Positions 51,112 to 60,845 of a stretch of DNA of 64,000 bases are shown piece after piece. The position numbers and the translations under genes were made by a program. The notes under the pieces were generated by a model that saw only the letters and a program-made list of their open reading frames with translations, was not told where the DNA came from and did no database searches. How positions within the stretch are numbered: position 1 is the first letter of the stretch; each line of letters opens with the position of its first letter. This DNA is from CAIKMD01 sp036501365 (lineage in GTDB: Bacteria > Pseudomonadota > Alphaproteobacteria > ATCC43930 > CGMCC-115725): NCBI GenBank assembly GCA_036501365.1, contig DASYAL010000098.1, forward strand, positions 43,649-107,648, written 5' to 3'.

Positions 51112-52090
51112 TCAGTGCTGCATGCTCGGCAGGAACTTCTCGGTATAGAGCTTGCTCATATCCGGCTCGGCCGGCAGCGCGCCCATCTGCACGAAGGAGC
51201 GCGCCAGCACCGCGAGCGGCTTGGGCTCGAACTTGCCAGTGTCGGAGAAGGTCGGCATCGTCACGTCGTAGTCGCGGCCGGTGATGTCGATCGACTGATG
51301 CATGACCGGTGCCGCGAGCTTCACGGCCTCGTCCTTATTCTGCCTCATCCAGGAGACGGGTCTCGAACCATGCGGCCAGAAACGCCGTCAATTGATCGGG
51401 ATGCGCTGTGATCATCCTGTTGGTTGCATAGGTGACGTGGTTGATGAAGTCGGGCGCGATCTTCGAGAATTCTAGGATGATCTTGCCGGCGCCTTTCTCC
51501 TCGAGCTCGTAGGCGCCGGCGGGATCGACCGCGAGACCGTCGGTCTCCTTGGCGCGCATCGCCGCCACCTGCGCCTCGTTGGTGCCGAGCGGAGTTACCA
51601 CGATGCCGTCATTTCCCCAGCCTTGCTGACGCGAGGTCTCGCGCACCACCCAGTCGGTCAGGCTGCCGACGGTCGAGACGGTGATCCGCTTGCCCTTGAG
51701 GTCCGCGACGCTGTTGATGCCGGCGTCGGGCCGCACCACCAGCATCAGGTTGATCGGGCCGGCATAGGCGCAAATGCCGAGATCGGTATTGCCTTTGGCA
51801 ACGAAAGCGAGCTCGGGGCCAGAGCCGAGGCCGATATCGATGGCGTCGGCGCCGAGCGCCTGTTGCAGCTTGGCGCTGCCGGCAAAGGAGGCGATGTCGA
51901 GCTCGAGCCCGTGTTTTTGGAAAAAGCCCTTTTCCATACCAATATCGACCGGGGTGAAATCGAAGGGCAGGGCGATCGCCTTGCCGACGCGCAGCTTGTC
52001 GAGCGCCGTTGCCGGCGCCGTTGCGGCGATCATCACCAGCAGCGCGACCAGCGCGCCGACAATGCCAACTTTGTCGATCGATCTCGCCAT
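51112..52090 (-). pseudogene. frameshifted ABC substrate-binding protein, NMT1/TauA-like
   Basis: A complete binding protein of about 325 residues is interrupted once. The 5' part (from ATG 52090, after GGGGAGG) has a signal peptide and runs to FLAAWFET, then leaves frame and stops at 51335. The frame reading VSWMRQNKDEAVKLAAPVM resumes immediately and ends at 51112. Removing one C from the CCC at 51358-51360 restores a continuous protein. It is either a real recent inactivation or a sequencing error. It is a paralog of the adjacent 50067-51077 gene. Confidence 0.8.
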
Positions 52091-52185
52091 GACGGCAGCC
52101 TCCCCGATTTTCTTTCCGTGTTCTTTGCGACGTCGAGCGGGGATAGTCCCGCGCTTTCGCCGTTCTGGCAAGCGCGACGCTGCCC

Positions 52186-54159
52186 TTAGACGTCGAGGTC
52201 GCGGGCGAATTTCGCGTTCTTCTGGATGAAGTCGAAACGCAGCTCGGGCTTGCGGCCCATCAGGCTCTCGACCAGCTCAAGCGTCTGCTTGAAATCGCTC
52301 TTGCCCTTGGGGGGAAGCGTTACGCGTAACAGGCTGCGCTTCTTCGGGTCCATCGTGGTATCGCGCAGATTGCGCGCCGGCATCTCGCCGAGACCCTTGA
52401 AGCGGCTGATCTCGACCTTGCCCTTGTTTGCCGGGAAGGCGCCTTTCATCAGCTGATCCTTATGCGCGTCATCGCGCGCATAGATCGTGTTGTCGCCCTG
52501 GCTAAGACGATAGAGCGGCGGCACGGCGAGATAGAGGTGTCCGTCATCGACCAGCTTCGGCATCTCGCGGAAGAAGAAGGTCATCAGCAGCGAAGCGATA
52601 TGCGCGCCGTCGACATCGGCGTCGGTCATGACGATGACGCGCTCGTAGCGCAGCTTCGCTTCCTCATAGCGCTCGCCCGAGCCGCAGCCGAGGGCGAGCG
52701 TCAGATCGGCGAGCTCCTGATTGGCGCGCAGCCGGTCGCTCGAGGCCGATGCGACGTTGAGGATCTTGCCGCGCAAGGGAAGGATCGCCTGGGTGTCGCG
52801 GTCGCGCGCCTGCTTCGCCGAGCCGCCGGCGCTGTCGCCTTCAACGAGGAAGATCTCGGTGCCTTCGGCGTTGGAGCGGCTGCAATCGGCGAGCTTGCCG
52901 GGCAGGCGCAGCTTGCGCGTTGCGGTCTTCCGCTCGAGCTCGCGCTCCTGGCGGCGGCGCTGGCGTTCCTCGGCACGATCGATAACGGCATCGAGCAGGC
53001 CGCCGGCGCTTTGCGGATCGTCGGAAAGCCAATGATCGAAGCGGTCCTTGAGCGAGCCCTCGACGAGGCGCGCGGCCTCCGGCGAGGACAAGCGCTCCTT
53101 GGTCTGGCCCTGGAATTGCGGATCGCGGATGAAGAGCGAGAGAATGACTACCGCGCCGTCCGCCGCGTCTTCGGGCGCGATCTGTTGCGCGCGTTTGTTG
53201 TTGGTCAGCTCGCCATAGGCCTTGAGGCTGCGCGTCAACGCGGCGCGCAAGCCGGCCTCGTGCGTGCCGCCCTCGGGCGTCGGCACGGTATTGCAAAAAG
53301 ACGCGGTGGTGCCTTCGTGATCGACCGGCCAGGCGATCGCCCATTCGACGCGGCCGCTGCCGTTGAGCTCGGCTTCGCCGGCGAAAGCGCGCGGCGTCAC
53401 CGTCTCGCGCTCTTCGAGCAACGCGGTGAGATAGTCCGAGAGGCCGCCGGGGAAATGCAGCTTCTCTTCCTGCGGCACGTCCTCGGGCCGCGGGAGCGCC
53501 GGGTCGCACCACCAGCGGATCTCGACGCCGCGAAAGAGATAGGCCTTGCCGCGCGCCATGCGATAGATCGGCGCCGGCTTGAAATGGAGCTTGCCGAAAA
53601 TCTCGGGATCGGGATGGAAGCGGATCGTGGTGCCGCGCTTGTTCGGCGCGCCGCCGGCTGCCCTGAGCTTCGTCTTCGGCTTGCCGCGGCTGTATTCCTG
53701 CGTATAGAGCTTGCGGTCGCGCGCGACCTCGACCGCGAGCTGGTCCGAGAGCGCGTTCACCACCGAGACGCCGACGCCGTGCAGCCCGCCCGAGGTCTTA
53801 TAGGCATCGCCGCCGAACTTGCCGCCGGAATGCAGCATCGTCAGGATGACCTCGAGCGCCGAGGTCTTGGGGAATTTGGGATGCGGATCGACCGGGATGC
53901 CCCGGCCATTGTCGCGAACGACGACGCTGCCATCGCCATGGAGCTCGAGCTCGATGCGGCTCGCATGGCCGGCAACTGCTTCGTCCATTGCATTGTCGAG
54001 CACTTCGGCGACGAGGTGATGGAGCGCGCGCTCGTCGGTGCCGCCGATATACATGCCAGGGCGACGGCGAACCGGCTCGAGCCCTTCGAGGACCTCGATA
54101 TCCTTGGCCGAATAGCCCGAGCCCGATTTCCGGGCGCTATCGTCGAACAAATCAGGCAT
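52186..54159 (-). CDS. parE: DNA topoisomerase IV subunit B
   Basis: 657 residues. The GHKL ATPase has RRRPGMYIGGTDERALHH, DNGRGIPVD and SGGLHGVGVSVVNALS. The transducer domain follows, and the TOPRIM domain shows EIFLVEGDSAGGSAKQARDR and IVMTDADVDGAHI. The C-terminal KGLGEMPARNLRDTTMDP agrees with ParE rather than GyrB. With ParC it decatenates replicated chromosomes. The ATG at 54159 is favoured over one nine codons upstream. A yciA-like gene is divergent. Confidence 0.94.
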   Translation of the reverse strand: MPDLFDDSARKSGSGYSAKDIEVLEGLEPVRRRPGMYIGGTDERALHHLVAEVLDNAMDEAVAGHASRIELELHGDGSVVVRDNGRGIPVDPHPKFPKTSALEVILTMLHSGGKFGGDAYKTSGGLHGVGVSVVNALSDQLAVEVARDRKLYTQEYSRGKPKTKLRAAGGAPNKRGTTIRFHPDPEIFGKLHFKPAPIYRMARGKAYLFRGVEIRWWCDPALPRPEDVPQEEKLHFPGGLSDYLTALLEERETVTPRAFAGEAELNGSGRVEWAIAWPVDHEGTTASFCNTVPTPEGGTHEAGLRAALTRSLKAYGELTNNKRAQQIAPEDAADGAVVILSLFIRDPQFQGQTKERLSSPEAARLVEGSLKDRFDHWLSDDPQSAGGLLDAVIDRAEERQRRRQERELERKTATRKLRLPGKLADCSRSNAEGTEIFLVEGDSAGGSAKQARDRDTQAILPLRGKILNVASASSDRLRANQELADLTLALGCGSGERYEEAKLRYERVIVMTDADVDGAHIASLLMTFFFREMPKLVDDGHLYLAVPPLYRLSQGDNTIYARDDAHKDQLMKGAFPANKGKVEISRFKGLGEMPARNLRDTTMDPKKRSLLRVTLPPKGKSDFKQTLELVESLMGRKPELRFDFIQKNAKFARDLDV

Positions 54160-54259
54160 GGGGCCACGACTATAGGCAGCGAGCACCGGCTGAACAAGCT
54201 ACCGGCAGCGGTGATGGAAACAAATATCTACCATAACTTGTGAGTCTAAGGAGCCTGTC

Positions 54260-54652
54260 ATGACCGATCCGCATATCCTGACCGAAGGCGAGCCGGCGCT
54301 TCGAACGATCGCCATGCCGGCGGACGCCAATCCCGCCGGCGATATTTTCGGCGGCTGGCTGCTGGCGCAAATGGATTTGGCGGGCGGGGTCATCGCCCAT
54401 CGCCGCGCTCAGGGGCGCTGCGCCACTGTCGCCGTCACCGGCATGACCTTTCACCTGCCCGTGTTCGTCGGCGACGAGGTGAGCTGCTATGCCGAGATCG
54501 TCAAGATCGGCCGCACGTCGATCACGGTGAAGATCGAAAGCTGGGCGCGGCGCAACCTCTCGGGCGAACGGGTGAAGGTCACCGAGGGCACCTTCACCTA
54601 TGTCGCGATCGGGCCCGACCGCCGGCCGCGGCCGGTTCCGCAGAGCGGCTGA
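54260..54652 (+). CDS. acyl-CoA thioesterase, YciA family
   Basis: 130 residues of hot-dog fold. The conserved catalytic block NPAGDIFGGWLLAQMDLAGG is near residues 24-43 and VTGMTFHLPVFVGDEV near 60. Hexameric YciA-type enzymes hydrolyse a broad range of acyl-CoAs. An AAGGAG sequence lies upstream of the ATG. It is divergent from parE. Confidence 0.9.
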   Translation: MTDPHILTEGEPALRTIAMPADANPAGDIFGGWLLAQMDLAGGVIAHRRAQGRCATVAVTGMTFHLPVFVGDEVSCYAEIVKIGRTSITVKIESWARRNLSGERVKVTEGTFTYVAIGPDRRPRPVPQSG

Positions 54653-54724
54653 GCCTCACAAAACTGTGACGCCAACGCCATGCGGGCCGGCGCACATCCT
54701 GTGGCAAACATCGGGAGGAGCATG

Positions 54725-55582
54725 ATGGACCAAAAAATCATCGAGCTGTACGACGATTTCACGCATCGCCATCTCGACCGTCGCTTGTTCCTCGAGCGGC
54801 TGACGCAGCTGGTCGGCTCGACGGCGGTGGCGATGAGCGTGATGACGGCGCTGCGCTCCGACTACGCGCGCGCGGCGACGATCGCCATCGACGATCCGCG
54901 ACTTGCGACGCAGCGCGTCGGCATGCCCGGCGCCGCGGGCGATGTGAAGGCCTATCTCGCGCGGCCGAACGGCGACGCGAAGCTGCCGGGCATCGTCGTG
55001 ATCCATCAGAATCGCGGACTCAATCCGCATATCGAAGACGTGACGCGCCGTGTCGCGCTCGAAAACTATGTCGCGGTCGGCGTCGACTGCCTGTCGGTCC
55101 TCGGCGGTACGCCGGCCGACGAGGACAAGGCGATGCAGGATTTCGCCAAGCTCACGCCCGAAGCGGCGACCGGCGAGCTCGTGCAGTCGGTCGCGTATCT
55201 GAAAAGCCGGCCGGATGTCACCGGCAAGCTCGGCACCATTGGCTTCTGCTGGGGCGGTGGCATGGTCAACCGGCTCGCCGAGGCCGCGCCCGATCTCTCC
55301 GCTGGTGTTGCCTTCTATGGGATCGCACCGCCGCTCGATCAGGTGGCGAAGATCAAGGCGGCGCTGCTACTCAACTATGCGGGCCTGGATGAGCGCGTCG
55401 ATGCAACGCGTCCGGGTTACGAGGAAGCGCTTAAGGCCGCGTATGTCGATTACACGACCTATGTGTATCCAAACGTCAATCATGCATTTTTCGACGACAC
55501 CGGAGAACGCTATAATGCCGCTGCCGCCAACCTCGCTTGGGAACGCAGCAAGGCATTTTTCGCGCAACATCTGAAGGCCTAG
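54725..55582 (+). CDS. dienelactone hydrolase family protein with Tat-like signal
   Basis: 285 residues. The N-terminus has a twin-arginine-like motif (DRRLFLERL near residue 20) followed by a hydrophobic stretch and an alanine-rich end (ARAATI), so export by Tat is likely. The catalytic Cys is in GFCWGGGM near 165, Asp in YAGLDERV near 205 and His in NVNHAFF near 240. The HQNRGLNPHIEDVTRR segment is typical of this subgroup. It would cleave ester or lactone bonds in the periplasm. The second of two ATGs (54725) has the better spacing to GGAGG. Confidence 0.85.
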   Translation: MDQKIIELYDDFTHRHLDRRLFLERLTQLVGSTAVAMSVMTALRSDYARAATIAIDDPRLATQRVGMPGAAGDVKAYLARPNGDAKLPGIVVIHQNRGLNPHIEDVTRRVALENYVAVGVDCLSVLGGTPADEDKAMQDFAKLTPEAATGELVQSVAYLKSRPDVTGKLGTIGFCWGGGMVNRLAEAAPDLSAGVAFYGIAPPLDQVAKIKAALLLNYAGLDERVDATRPGYEEALKAAYVDYTTYVYPNVNHAFFDDTGERYNAAAANLAWERSKAFFAQHLKA

Positions 55583-55654
55583 ATCCGAACCGGGGCAGAA
55601 GACCCCGAGGGAACCAATCTTGGCCTTGGGCATTGGCGATCTGGAGGATCCGGA

Positions 55655-56146
55655 ATGGTCCGTCACAACGCGGCTTCTATGTGTCTGCTCGGGGTCATCG
55701 CTGCCGATGCTTTGTTGATCGGGGCGGCGGGTCTGCGGCCGAAGATCCCGATGCGCAGCCCGATCACCGTCGTGCCCCTGGCGCCGCCGCCGGCGGCAAC
55801 GCCCGTTTCCGATGTCGCCGTCGTTCCGCCGCCGCCGCCCAAGCCGAAGCAGACGGGGGTCGCGTCCTGGTATGGCGGGGAATGGCAAGGACGCGTCACG
55901 GCCAGCGGCCTGCCCTTCGACGATACGCAGCTGACGGCGGCGCATCGCACGCTGCCGTTGAACAGTCGCGTCAAAGTGACGAATCTCCGGAACGGCCGCT
56001 CGGTCGAGGTCACGATCATCGATCGCGGGCCTTATATCCATGGCCGGGTGATCGATCTGTCGGAAGCTGCCGCGGAAAAGCTCGGCATGGTCAAGCGCGG
56101 CGTCACGCGCGTGAAGATCGAAAACGAGGACGAGAACGCCTCCTAG
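55655..56146 (+). CDS. RlpA-like septal-ring lytic transglycosylase/DPBB protein
   Basis: 163 residues. An N-terminal hydrophobic segment (residues 9-28) is followed by a proline-rich linker, then a double-psi beta-barrel with ASWYGGEWQGRVTASGLPFD, NSRVKVTNLRNGRSVEV and IDRGPYIHGRVIDLSEAAAEKLGM, the RlpA signature. RlpA cleaves denuded glycan strands. The SPOR domain found in many RlpA proteins is absent, so this is the short form. GGAGG lies eight bases upstream. Confidence 0.85.
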   Translation: MVRHNAASMCLLGVIAADALLIGAAGLRPKIPMRSPITVVPLAPPPAATPVSDVAVVPPPPPKPKQTGVASWYGGEWQGRVTASGLPFDDTQLTAAHRTLPLNSRVKVTNLRNGRSVEVTIIDRGPYIHGRVIDLSEAAAEKLGMVKRGVTRVKIENEDENAS

Positions 56147-56154
56147 GGTATCGC

Positions 56155-56922
56155 TCAGCGCGCGGTAAAGACGCGCTCGCCCGCGGCCCAGCGTTCGACG
56201 AGCTGCGGGTTGCGCAGGATCGCCGCCACGGTTTGCGTCAGCTCGACGATATCGGCTTGCAGGCCGAGATCGCGGCAAATGCCGCGGATCGCGGTCTGCT
56301 CGCCGCTGCAGAGAAACTGCAGCACGACGTAGATCTCGATCGCCAGCGTTTGTTCCCCTGCTTCGGCAAGCCGCTTCGCTTCTTCGCAGCGCTTCGCGTC
56401 GGGCGAGGTGCAGGAGCGGCAAGTGATCGGGCGCACGGCATAGATGGAGCAACGATCGTCGACGAGCAGCGGACACGGGCGGCCGGTAGCGACGCGTTGC
56501 TCGTCGTCGAGATCTTTGAATAAATCGGCCGCTTCGAGCACCGCGGCGGCGCGCGGCGCGTCATCCTTGGCCAGGCGCAACGCGACGAGGATCGCCTCGG
56601 GGATGGTGACGTCGACATTCTGATGGCAGCAGAAGCTACATCCCGCCCGGCACTGAATGTCGGCCTCGGCCGCGAAGTCGGCGATCGTATGCTCGGCCTC
56701 GGGGACGATCGACGTCGCGATGATGTCGAGCACGAATTTGAGCCGCAGCCACGGATTGTTGCCGACGGCGACATCGGGCCCGGCCTGGGCCATGGCTTGC
56801 GATCGCAGCGCCATCGTTTTGGCGGCGACGTGTGCGGCAAAGGGTTGCGCGACTTCGGCCGGCAAACCCTTGGGCATGCGCAAGCCGACATCGTCGATCC
56901 GGGGCCGCGCGAGTGATTCCAT
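56155..56922 (-). CDS. YkgJ-family cysteine-cluster protein
   Basis: 255 residues. Clustered cysteines CRAGCSFCC near residue 91, CPLL...CSIYAVRPITCRSC and CEEAKR follow the YkgJ pattern of a zinc- or iron-binding domain. A helical N-terminal extension of about 85 residues has no motif I recognise. The function is not established. It is convergent with rlpA, with an eight-base gap, and is followed on the other side by a 131-base gap before the ABM gene. Confidence 0.8.
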   Translation of the reverse strand: MESLARPRIDDVGLRMPKGLPAEVAQPFAAHVAAKTMALRSQAMAQAGPDVAVGNNPWLRLKFVLDIIATSIVPEAEHTIADFAAEADIQCRAGCSFCCHQNVDVTIPEAILVALRLAKDDAPRAAAVLEAADLFKDLDDEQRVATGRPCPLLVDDRCSIYAVRPITCRSCTSPDAKRCEEAKRLAEAGEQTLAIEIYVVLQFLCSGEQTAIRGICRDLGLQADIVELTQTVAAILRNPQLVERWAAGERVFTAR

Positions 56923-57053
56923 GGGTCTGCTCCCGCCTAAAGCAGTAGCCGCAATACGGTTAGCGAAAGGTAAACGCGGCGGTTGCGGGCCGGCGAAAAG
57001 CAGCCGTAATCTCGGCCCGGACAGGATCGAGCAGCGCGGGAGGAAGGTGCTTC

Positions 57054-57740
57054 ATGGCAACGACGACGATCTCGCCCGCGAGCAAGCTCGCGACCGGCAT
57101 CAATGTCTTCACCCTGCCGCGCGAGCGCCAGGAGGCGCTGATCGAGACCCTCACCGCGATCAACCGCGAGATTCTGACGCACCGATATCCGATGATCGTC
57201 TCGGCGAATTTCCATCGCGCGATCGATGCCTCGATCGTCATCAACTACAACCAGTACACCGATCGCGCGCAGGGCCAATTCCTGCGCACCCAGCCCAATA
57301 CAGCGCCGCTCATGAAGCGCACGCACGAGCTCTCGGAAACCCACGAAATCCGCTGGTACGACGTCGCGGAAGTGGTCGCCGCGGCCGCGCCGCGCGACCG
57401 GATCGAGGTTTCGCCGGACCGCCGGACGATCGCGGCAATCGGCATCTTCACCGTCGCGCCGGAGAAGCAGCCGGACCTTCTCGCGTCGCTCAAGCGCTAC
57501 GGCGAGGCCTTGGTCGAGGCGCGCGCTCCGGGATTCGCCGGCCTCGCCACGCATCGCGGCTATCAGCCCGCGCAGGTCGCGAGCTACGAGCAATGGTCGG
57601 GCGCCGACGCCTACCGCCAGGTGACGACCGGCGCGGGCCCTGCGGCGGCGGCGCTTGAGCGCGTCCGCTCGCTCGCGGAAACGAGCACGCTACATCTCTA
57701 TGAAGTGCTGAGCGTCACCCGTTTCGATCAAGCGGGGTGA
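57054..57740 (+). CDS. tandem antibiotic-biosynthesis-monooxygenase (ABM) domain protein
   Basis: 228 residues forming two ferredoxin-like ABM repeats: ATGINVFTLPRERQEALIETL at about 14-34 and IAAIGIFTVAPEKQPDLLASL at about 125-145. The paired arrangement mimics the usual dimer within one chain. Such domains act as cofactor-free monooxygenases or quinol/haem-degrading enzymes, or have non-catalytic roles. GGGAGGAAGG precedes the ATG. A promoter follows its stop, so the next operon is transcribed separately. Confidence 0.8.
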   Translation: MATTTISPASKLATGINVFTLPRERQEALIETLTAINREILTHRYPMIVSANFHRAIDASIVINYNQYTDRAQGQFLRTQPNTAPLMKRTHELSETHEIRWYDVAEVVAAAAPRDRIEVSPDRRTIAAIGIFTVAPEKQPDLLASLKRYGEALVEARAPGFAGLATHRGYQPAQVASYEQWSGADAYRQVTTGAGPAAAALERVRSLAETSTLHLYEVLSVTRFDQAG

Positions 57741-57757
57741 TCCGCGCGGCCGATCGC

Positions 57758-57786
57758 GTTGACAAGCGGATCGTCCTACGAAATAA
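57758..57786 (+). promoter_or_regulatory. probable sigma-70 promoter of the TRAP operon
   Basis: TTGACA (57758-57763) matches the -35 consensus exactly and is followed after 17 bases by AAATAA (57781-57786) as a -10-like element. The expected leader to the GTG start at 57840 is about 50 bases. Confidence 0.55.
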
Positions 57787-57839
57787 GTAGACGACGAAAT
57801 CTGGCGCCGGTTCGCTTGGTGCGCCGAAGGGAGGACGGG

Positions 57840-58874
57840 GTGTTTCGCTATCTTGGCCGTATCGTCGGCGTTGCTTGTGTCGCGTGGCTGTCGACGATCG
57901 CCGTCGCCGGCGCGCAACCGATCGAGATGAAGCTCGCGACCTTCGGCCCGCCGCAATCCTATTTCTACAAGGACGTGCTGATCCCATGGATGAACGCGGT
58001 CAATCAGGATTCGAACGGGACGGTCGACATCAAATATTTCGGCGGCGGCGTGCTCGGCAATGCCGGCAACATGTATGACTCGGTCCTGACCGGTGCCGCG
58101 GATATCGGCTGGGCGCTGCTCGGCTCCGTGCCCGGCAAATTCGTCAAGTCGAGCGTCGTCGAGTTGCCCTTCGGCTACGATACCGGCGAGATCGGCGCGA
58201 CCGCGCTGTGGCGGCTCTACGCCAAGGGCCTCACGGCCAGCGACTTCGACCAGGTGAGGCTTTTCGGCCTCACCGCCTGGCCGGGCGCGGAGGTGCAGAC
58301 CAAGTCGAAAAAAGTGATGACCCTCGAGGACATGAAGGGACTGAAGCTGCGCGCCCAGGGCAAATGGCAGGCGGCGACGGTCAGCGCCTTCGGCGCGACG
58401 CCGGTGAATGTCCCGGTCGATGAGGTCTATCAGGCGCTCGACCGCGGCGTCATCGACGGGACCTGGAGTTCGCTGGTGCTGACCGGGCAGTTCCGCGTCG
58501 ACGAGATCGCGAAATATTTCCTCGAAGCGCCGCTCAACGGCGGCGGCGGCATGCTCATCATGAAGAAGGAGACCTATGACGCGCTGCCGGCGGCGGCGAA
58601 GGCCGCCTTCGAGAAGCATTCGGGCGAGGTGCTGTCGCGCGCGCTCGGCAAATCGAATGACGGCGAGGTGGTTCGGGTTCGCGGCCAGCTTGCCGCGCTG
58701 GCCAAGCAGGGCAAGATCGATCCGCCCTATTCGCTCGCGCCCGGGGAATTCGCGCGCTGGAAGAAAGCGGCCGAGCCGGTCGCGGAGACGTGGGCGCAGG
58801 CAGTGCCGAACGGTCCCGCCATTCTCGCTGCCTGGCGCGCCGAGACCGCGGCGCTCGCGGCAGAGGCGAAATAG
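57840..58874 (+). CDS. TRAP transporter substrate-binding protein (DctP family)
   Basis: 344 residues. A signal peptide ends at AGA-QP, and the remainder is DctP-like: KLATFGPPQSYFYKDVLIPW, GLKLRAQGKWQAATVSAFGATPVNVPVDEVYQAL and VIDGTWSSLVL. DctP proteins bind C4-dicarboxylates, aromatic acids and other organic acids in the periplasm. A GTG start at 57840 follows AAGGGAGG. The fused membrane component is encoded 36 bases downstream. Confidence 0.9.
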   Translation: MFRYLGRIVGVACVAWLSTIAVAGAQPIEMKLATFGPPQSYFYKDVLIPWMNAVNQDSNGTVDIKYFGGGVLGNAGNMYDSVLTGAADIGWALLGSVPGKFVKSSVVELPFGYDTGEIGATALWRLYAKGLTASDFDQVRLFGLTAWPGAEVQTKSKKVMTLEDMKGLKLRAQGKWQAATVSAFGATPVNVPVDEVYQALDRGVIDGTWSSLVLTGQFRVDEIAKYFLEAPLNGGGGMLIMKKETYDALPAAAKAAFEKHSGEVLSRALGKSNDGEVVRVRGQLAALAKQGKIDPPYSLAPGEFARWKKAAEPVAETWAQAVPNGPAILAAWRAETAALAAEAK

Positions 58875-58910
58875 GCGCGGCTTGCGCCGCCTTGACGCCA
58901 CCCGCCGATA

Positions 58911-60839
58911 ATGACCGTGGCCGCGGGGACCCGCGCGCCGTCGCGGCTCGACGCGCTCGAGCGTCTGTGCGTCGCGCTGGCACGGCGCATCGCGATCGTC
59001 GCGGTCGTCGGCATGCTGGCGCTGTCGCTCTTGACGACGGTCGATGTCAGCCTGCGCTATTTCTTCAGCGCGCCGATCCCCGGCCTCGACGAGGCGACGC
59101 AGCTGATTATGGCCGTCATCGTCAGCGCCAGCCTGCCGATCGGCATCGCCACCCGTAATCACATCGCCATCGATTTTTTCCGCCGTCCGATCGGGCCGCA
59201 ATTCCAGGCGGTGCTCGAAGCGGTCGGCGACGCGCTGATCCTCGGCATGATGGTGCTGCTGACGTTGCGCTTCGGCGCCTATGCCGAGCGCCTCACCTTG
59301 CGCCACGACATCACCACGATCATCGCGCTGCCGCTCGCGCCATTCTGGTGGGCGGTGACCGTACTGCTGGGTGTCTGCGCCGCGATGCAGGCGATCATGT
59401 TCCTCAGCCGCTTCGCCAAAGCGCTGGATGCGGGCTGGGCGGGCGCACCGCTGTGGCGAGGCGGGGCGATCGTGGTGCCGAGCCTCGTCGTGATCGCGGT
59501 GCTCTACGACGCGATTCTGCAATGGGGCACCGCGCTCGGGCCGGTGGCGCTGGCGGGCCTTGCCTTCGTCGCACTGTGGATCCCGATCGCGATCATGATT
59601 CCGGTTGGCATCGCGATGGCCTGCGCGGGGCTTGCCGGCGGCAGCGTGTTGGTCGGCTTCGATCCGACGATCAACAGCATCGTGCTGCAATCCGCCGGCT
59701 ATCTCAGCAGCCTCAATCTCGTTGTGCTGCCGCTCTTCCTGATGAAAGGCGGCTTCGCGACCGCGGCGGGGCTTTCGACCGACGCTTATCGCTTGGCGCA
59801 TGCGCTGTTCGCGCGCCGTCGCGGCGGCCTCGCCATCGCCACCATCGGCAGCTGCGCCGCCTTTGGCGCGGTCACCGGCTCCTCGCTCGCCACCGCGGCG
59901 ACGATCGGCACCATCGCCGTCCCGGAGATGCGCCGCCGCGGCTATTCGGCGCAGCTCGCGACCGGCTGTGTCGCCGCCGGCGGCACGCTGGGCTCGCTGA
60001 TCCCGCCTTCGGGCATCATGGTCCTTTACGCGGTGCTGACCGAGACGTCGATCAACAAAATCTTCGTCGCCGCGGTGTTTCCGGCGCTGCTCGCGGCGGT
60101 GCTCTACGTTCTCACCATCTCGGTCTATGTGCGCGTCCGTCCGGGCGCCGCCGGGCCCGTCGAGCGCGTGCCCTGGCGCGAAGTCGTGAGCGCGAGCCTC
60201 AATAGCTGGGGCGTCGTCGTGCTGTTTGGCGCCGTGGTCGGCGGCATCTATGCCGGCGTTTTCACCGCGACCGAGGCGGGCGCGGTCGGCGGCGGCTTCG
60301 CCTTCCTTTTCGCCTGGGCGCGCGGCCGGCTCAAGGGCGACGCGTTCTGGCGCGTCATGGGCGATGTCGCGCGCAACACGGCGCTCATCTACATGCTGCT
60401 CTTCGGCGCGGTCGCGTTCTCGTTCTTCATCGGCGTGACGCAGCTGCCCCAGGTGCTGGTCGATTTCATCCAGGCCGCGGATCTGCCGCCGCTCTTCGTG
60501 ATCTGCCTGCTGCTGATCATCTATCTGCTGCTCGGCTTCTTCATGGATCCGGTCACGACGCTGTTCATTACCGTGCCGGTGGTGATGCCGCTCATCACCA
60601 GTCTCGGCTACGATCCGATCTGGTGGGGTATCCTCACAATCGCCGCGGTCGAGGTCGGGTTGATCCATCCGCCCTTCGGTCTCAACGCTTTCATCATCAA
60701 GGGCGTCGCCGGCGAGGACGTCACCATCGGCACGATCTTCCGCGGCATTATGCCTTTCCTCGCCGCGGATTTCGTCAAGCTCGCGCTGCTCGTCGCGTTC
60801 CCGCTCATCGCGCTCTGGCTGCCCGGCACGATGCGCTGA
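58911..60839 (+). CDS. fused DctQ-DctM TRAP permease
   Basis: 642 residues. The first ~170 residues form the small four-helix DctQ part (SLRYFFSAPIPGLDEATQLIMA, HIAIDFFRR), and the remaining ~460 the large DctM part with about 12 spans (SGIMVLYAVLTET, GFFMDPVTTLFITVPVVMPLI, VEVGLIHPPFGLNAFIIKG). The fused architecture is known in TRAP systems and is used with the DctP protein encoded just upstream. It uses a sodium or proton gradient to import organic acids. Confidence 0.92.
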   Translation: MTVAAGTRAPSRLDALERLCVALARRIAIVAVVGMLALSLLTTVDVSLRYFFSAPIPGLDEATQLIMAVIVSASLPIGIATRNHIAIDFFRRPIGPQFQAVLEAVGDALILGMMVLLTLRFGAYAERLTLRHDITTIIALPLAPFWWAVTVLLGVCAAMQAIMFLSRFAKALDAGWAGAPLWRGGAIVVPSLVVIAVLYDAILQWGTALGPVALAGLAFVALWIPIAIMIPVGIAMACAGLAGGSVLVGFDPTINSIVLQSAGYLSSLNLVVLPLFLMKGGFATAAGLSTDAYRLAHALFARRRGGLAIATIGSCAAFGAVTGSSLATAATIGTIAVPEMRRRGYSAQLATGCVAAGGTLGSLIPPSGIMVLYAVLTETSINKIFVAAVFPALLAAVLYVLTISVYVRVRPGAAGPVERVPWREVVSASLNSWGVVVLFGAVVGGIYAGVFTATEAGAVGGGFAFLFAWARGRLKGDAFWRVMGDVARNTALIYMLLFGAVAFSFFIGVTQLPQVLVDFIQAADLPPLFVICLLLIIYLLLGFFMDPVTTLFITVPVVMPLITSLGYDPIWWGILTIAAVEVGLIHPPFGLNAFIIKGVAGEDVTIGTIFRGIMPFLAADFVKLALLVAFPLIALWLPGTMR

Positions 60840-60845
60840 AGCTTC

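Noticed and set aside
52462..54243. A 593-codon plus-strand frame opposite parE
   Set aside because: Antisense of a clear ParE gene, low-complexity composition, no motif.
57690..60668. A 992-codon open frame on the minus strand opposite the TRAP genes
   Set aside because: It is the antisense of well-supported transporter genes and is rich in Arg, His, Asp and Glu, as GC-rich antisense frames are; no domain is recognisable.
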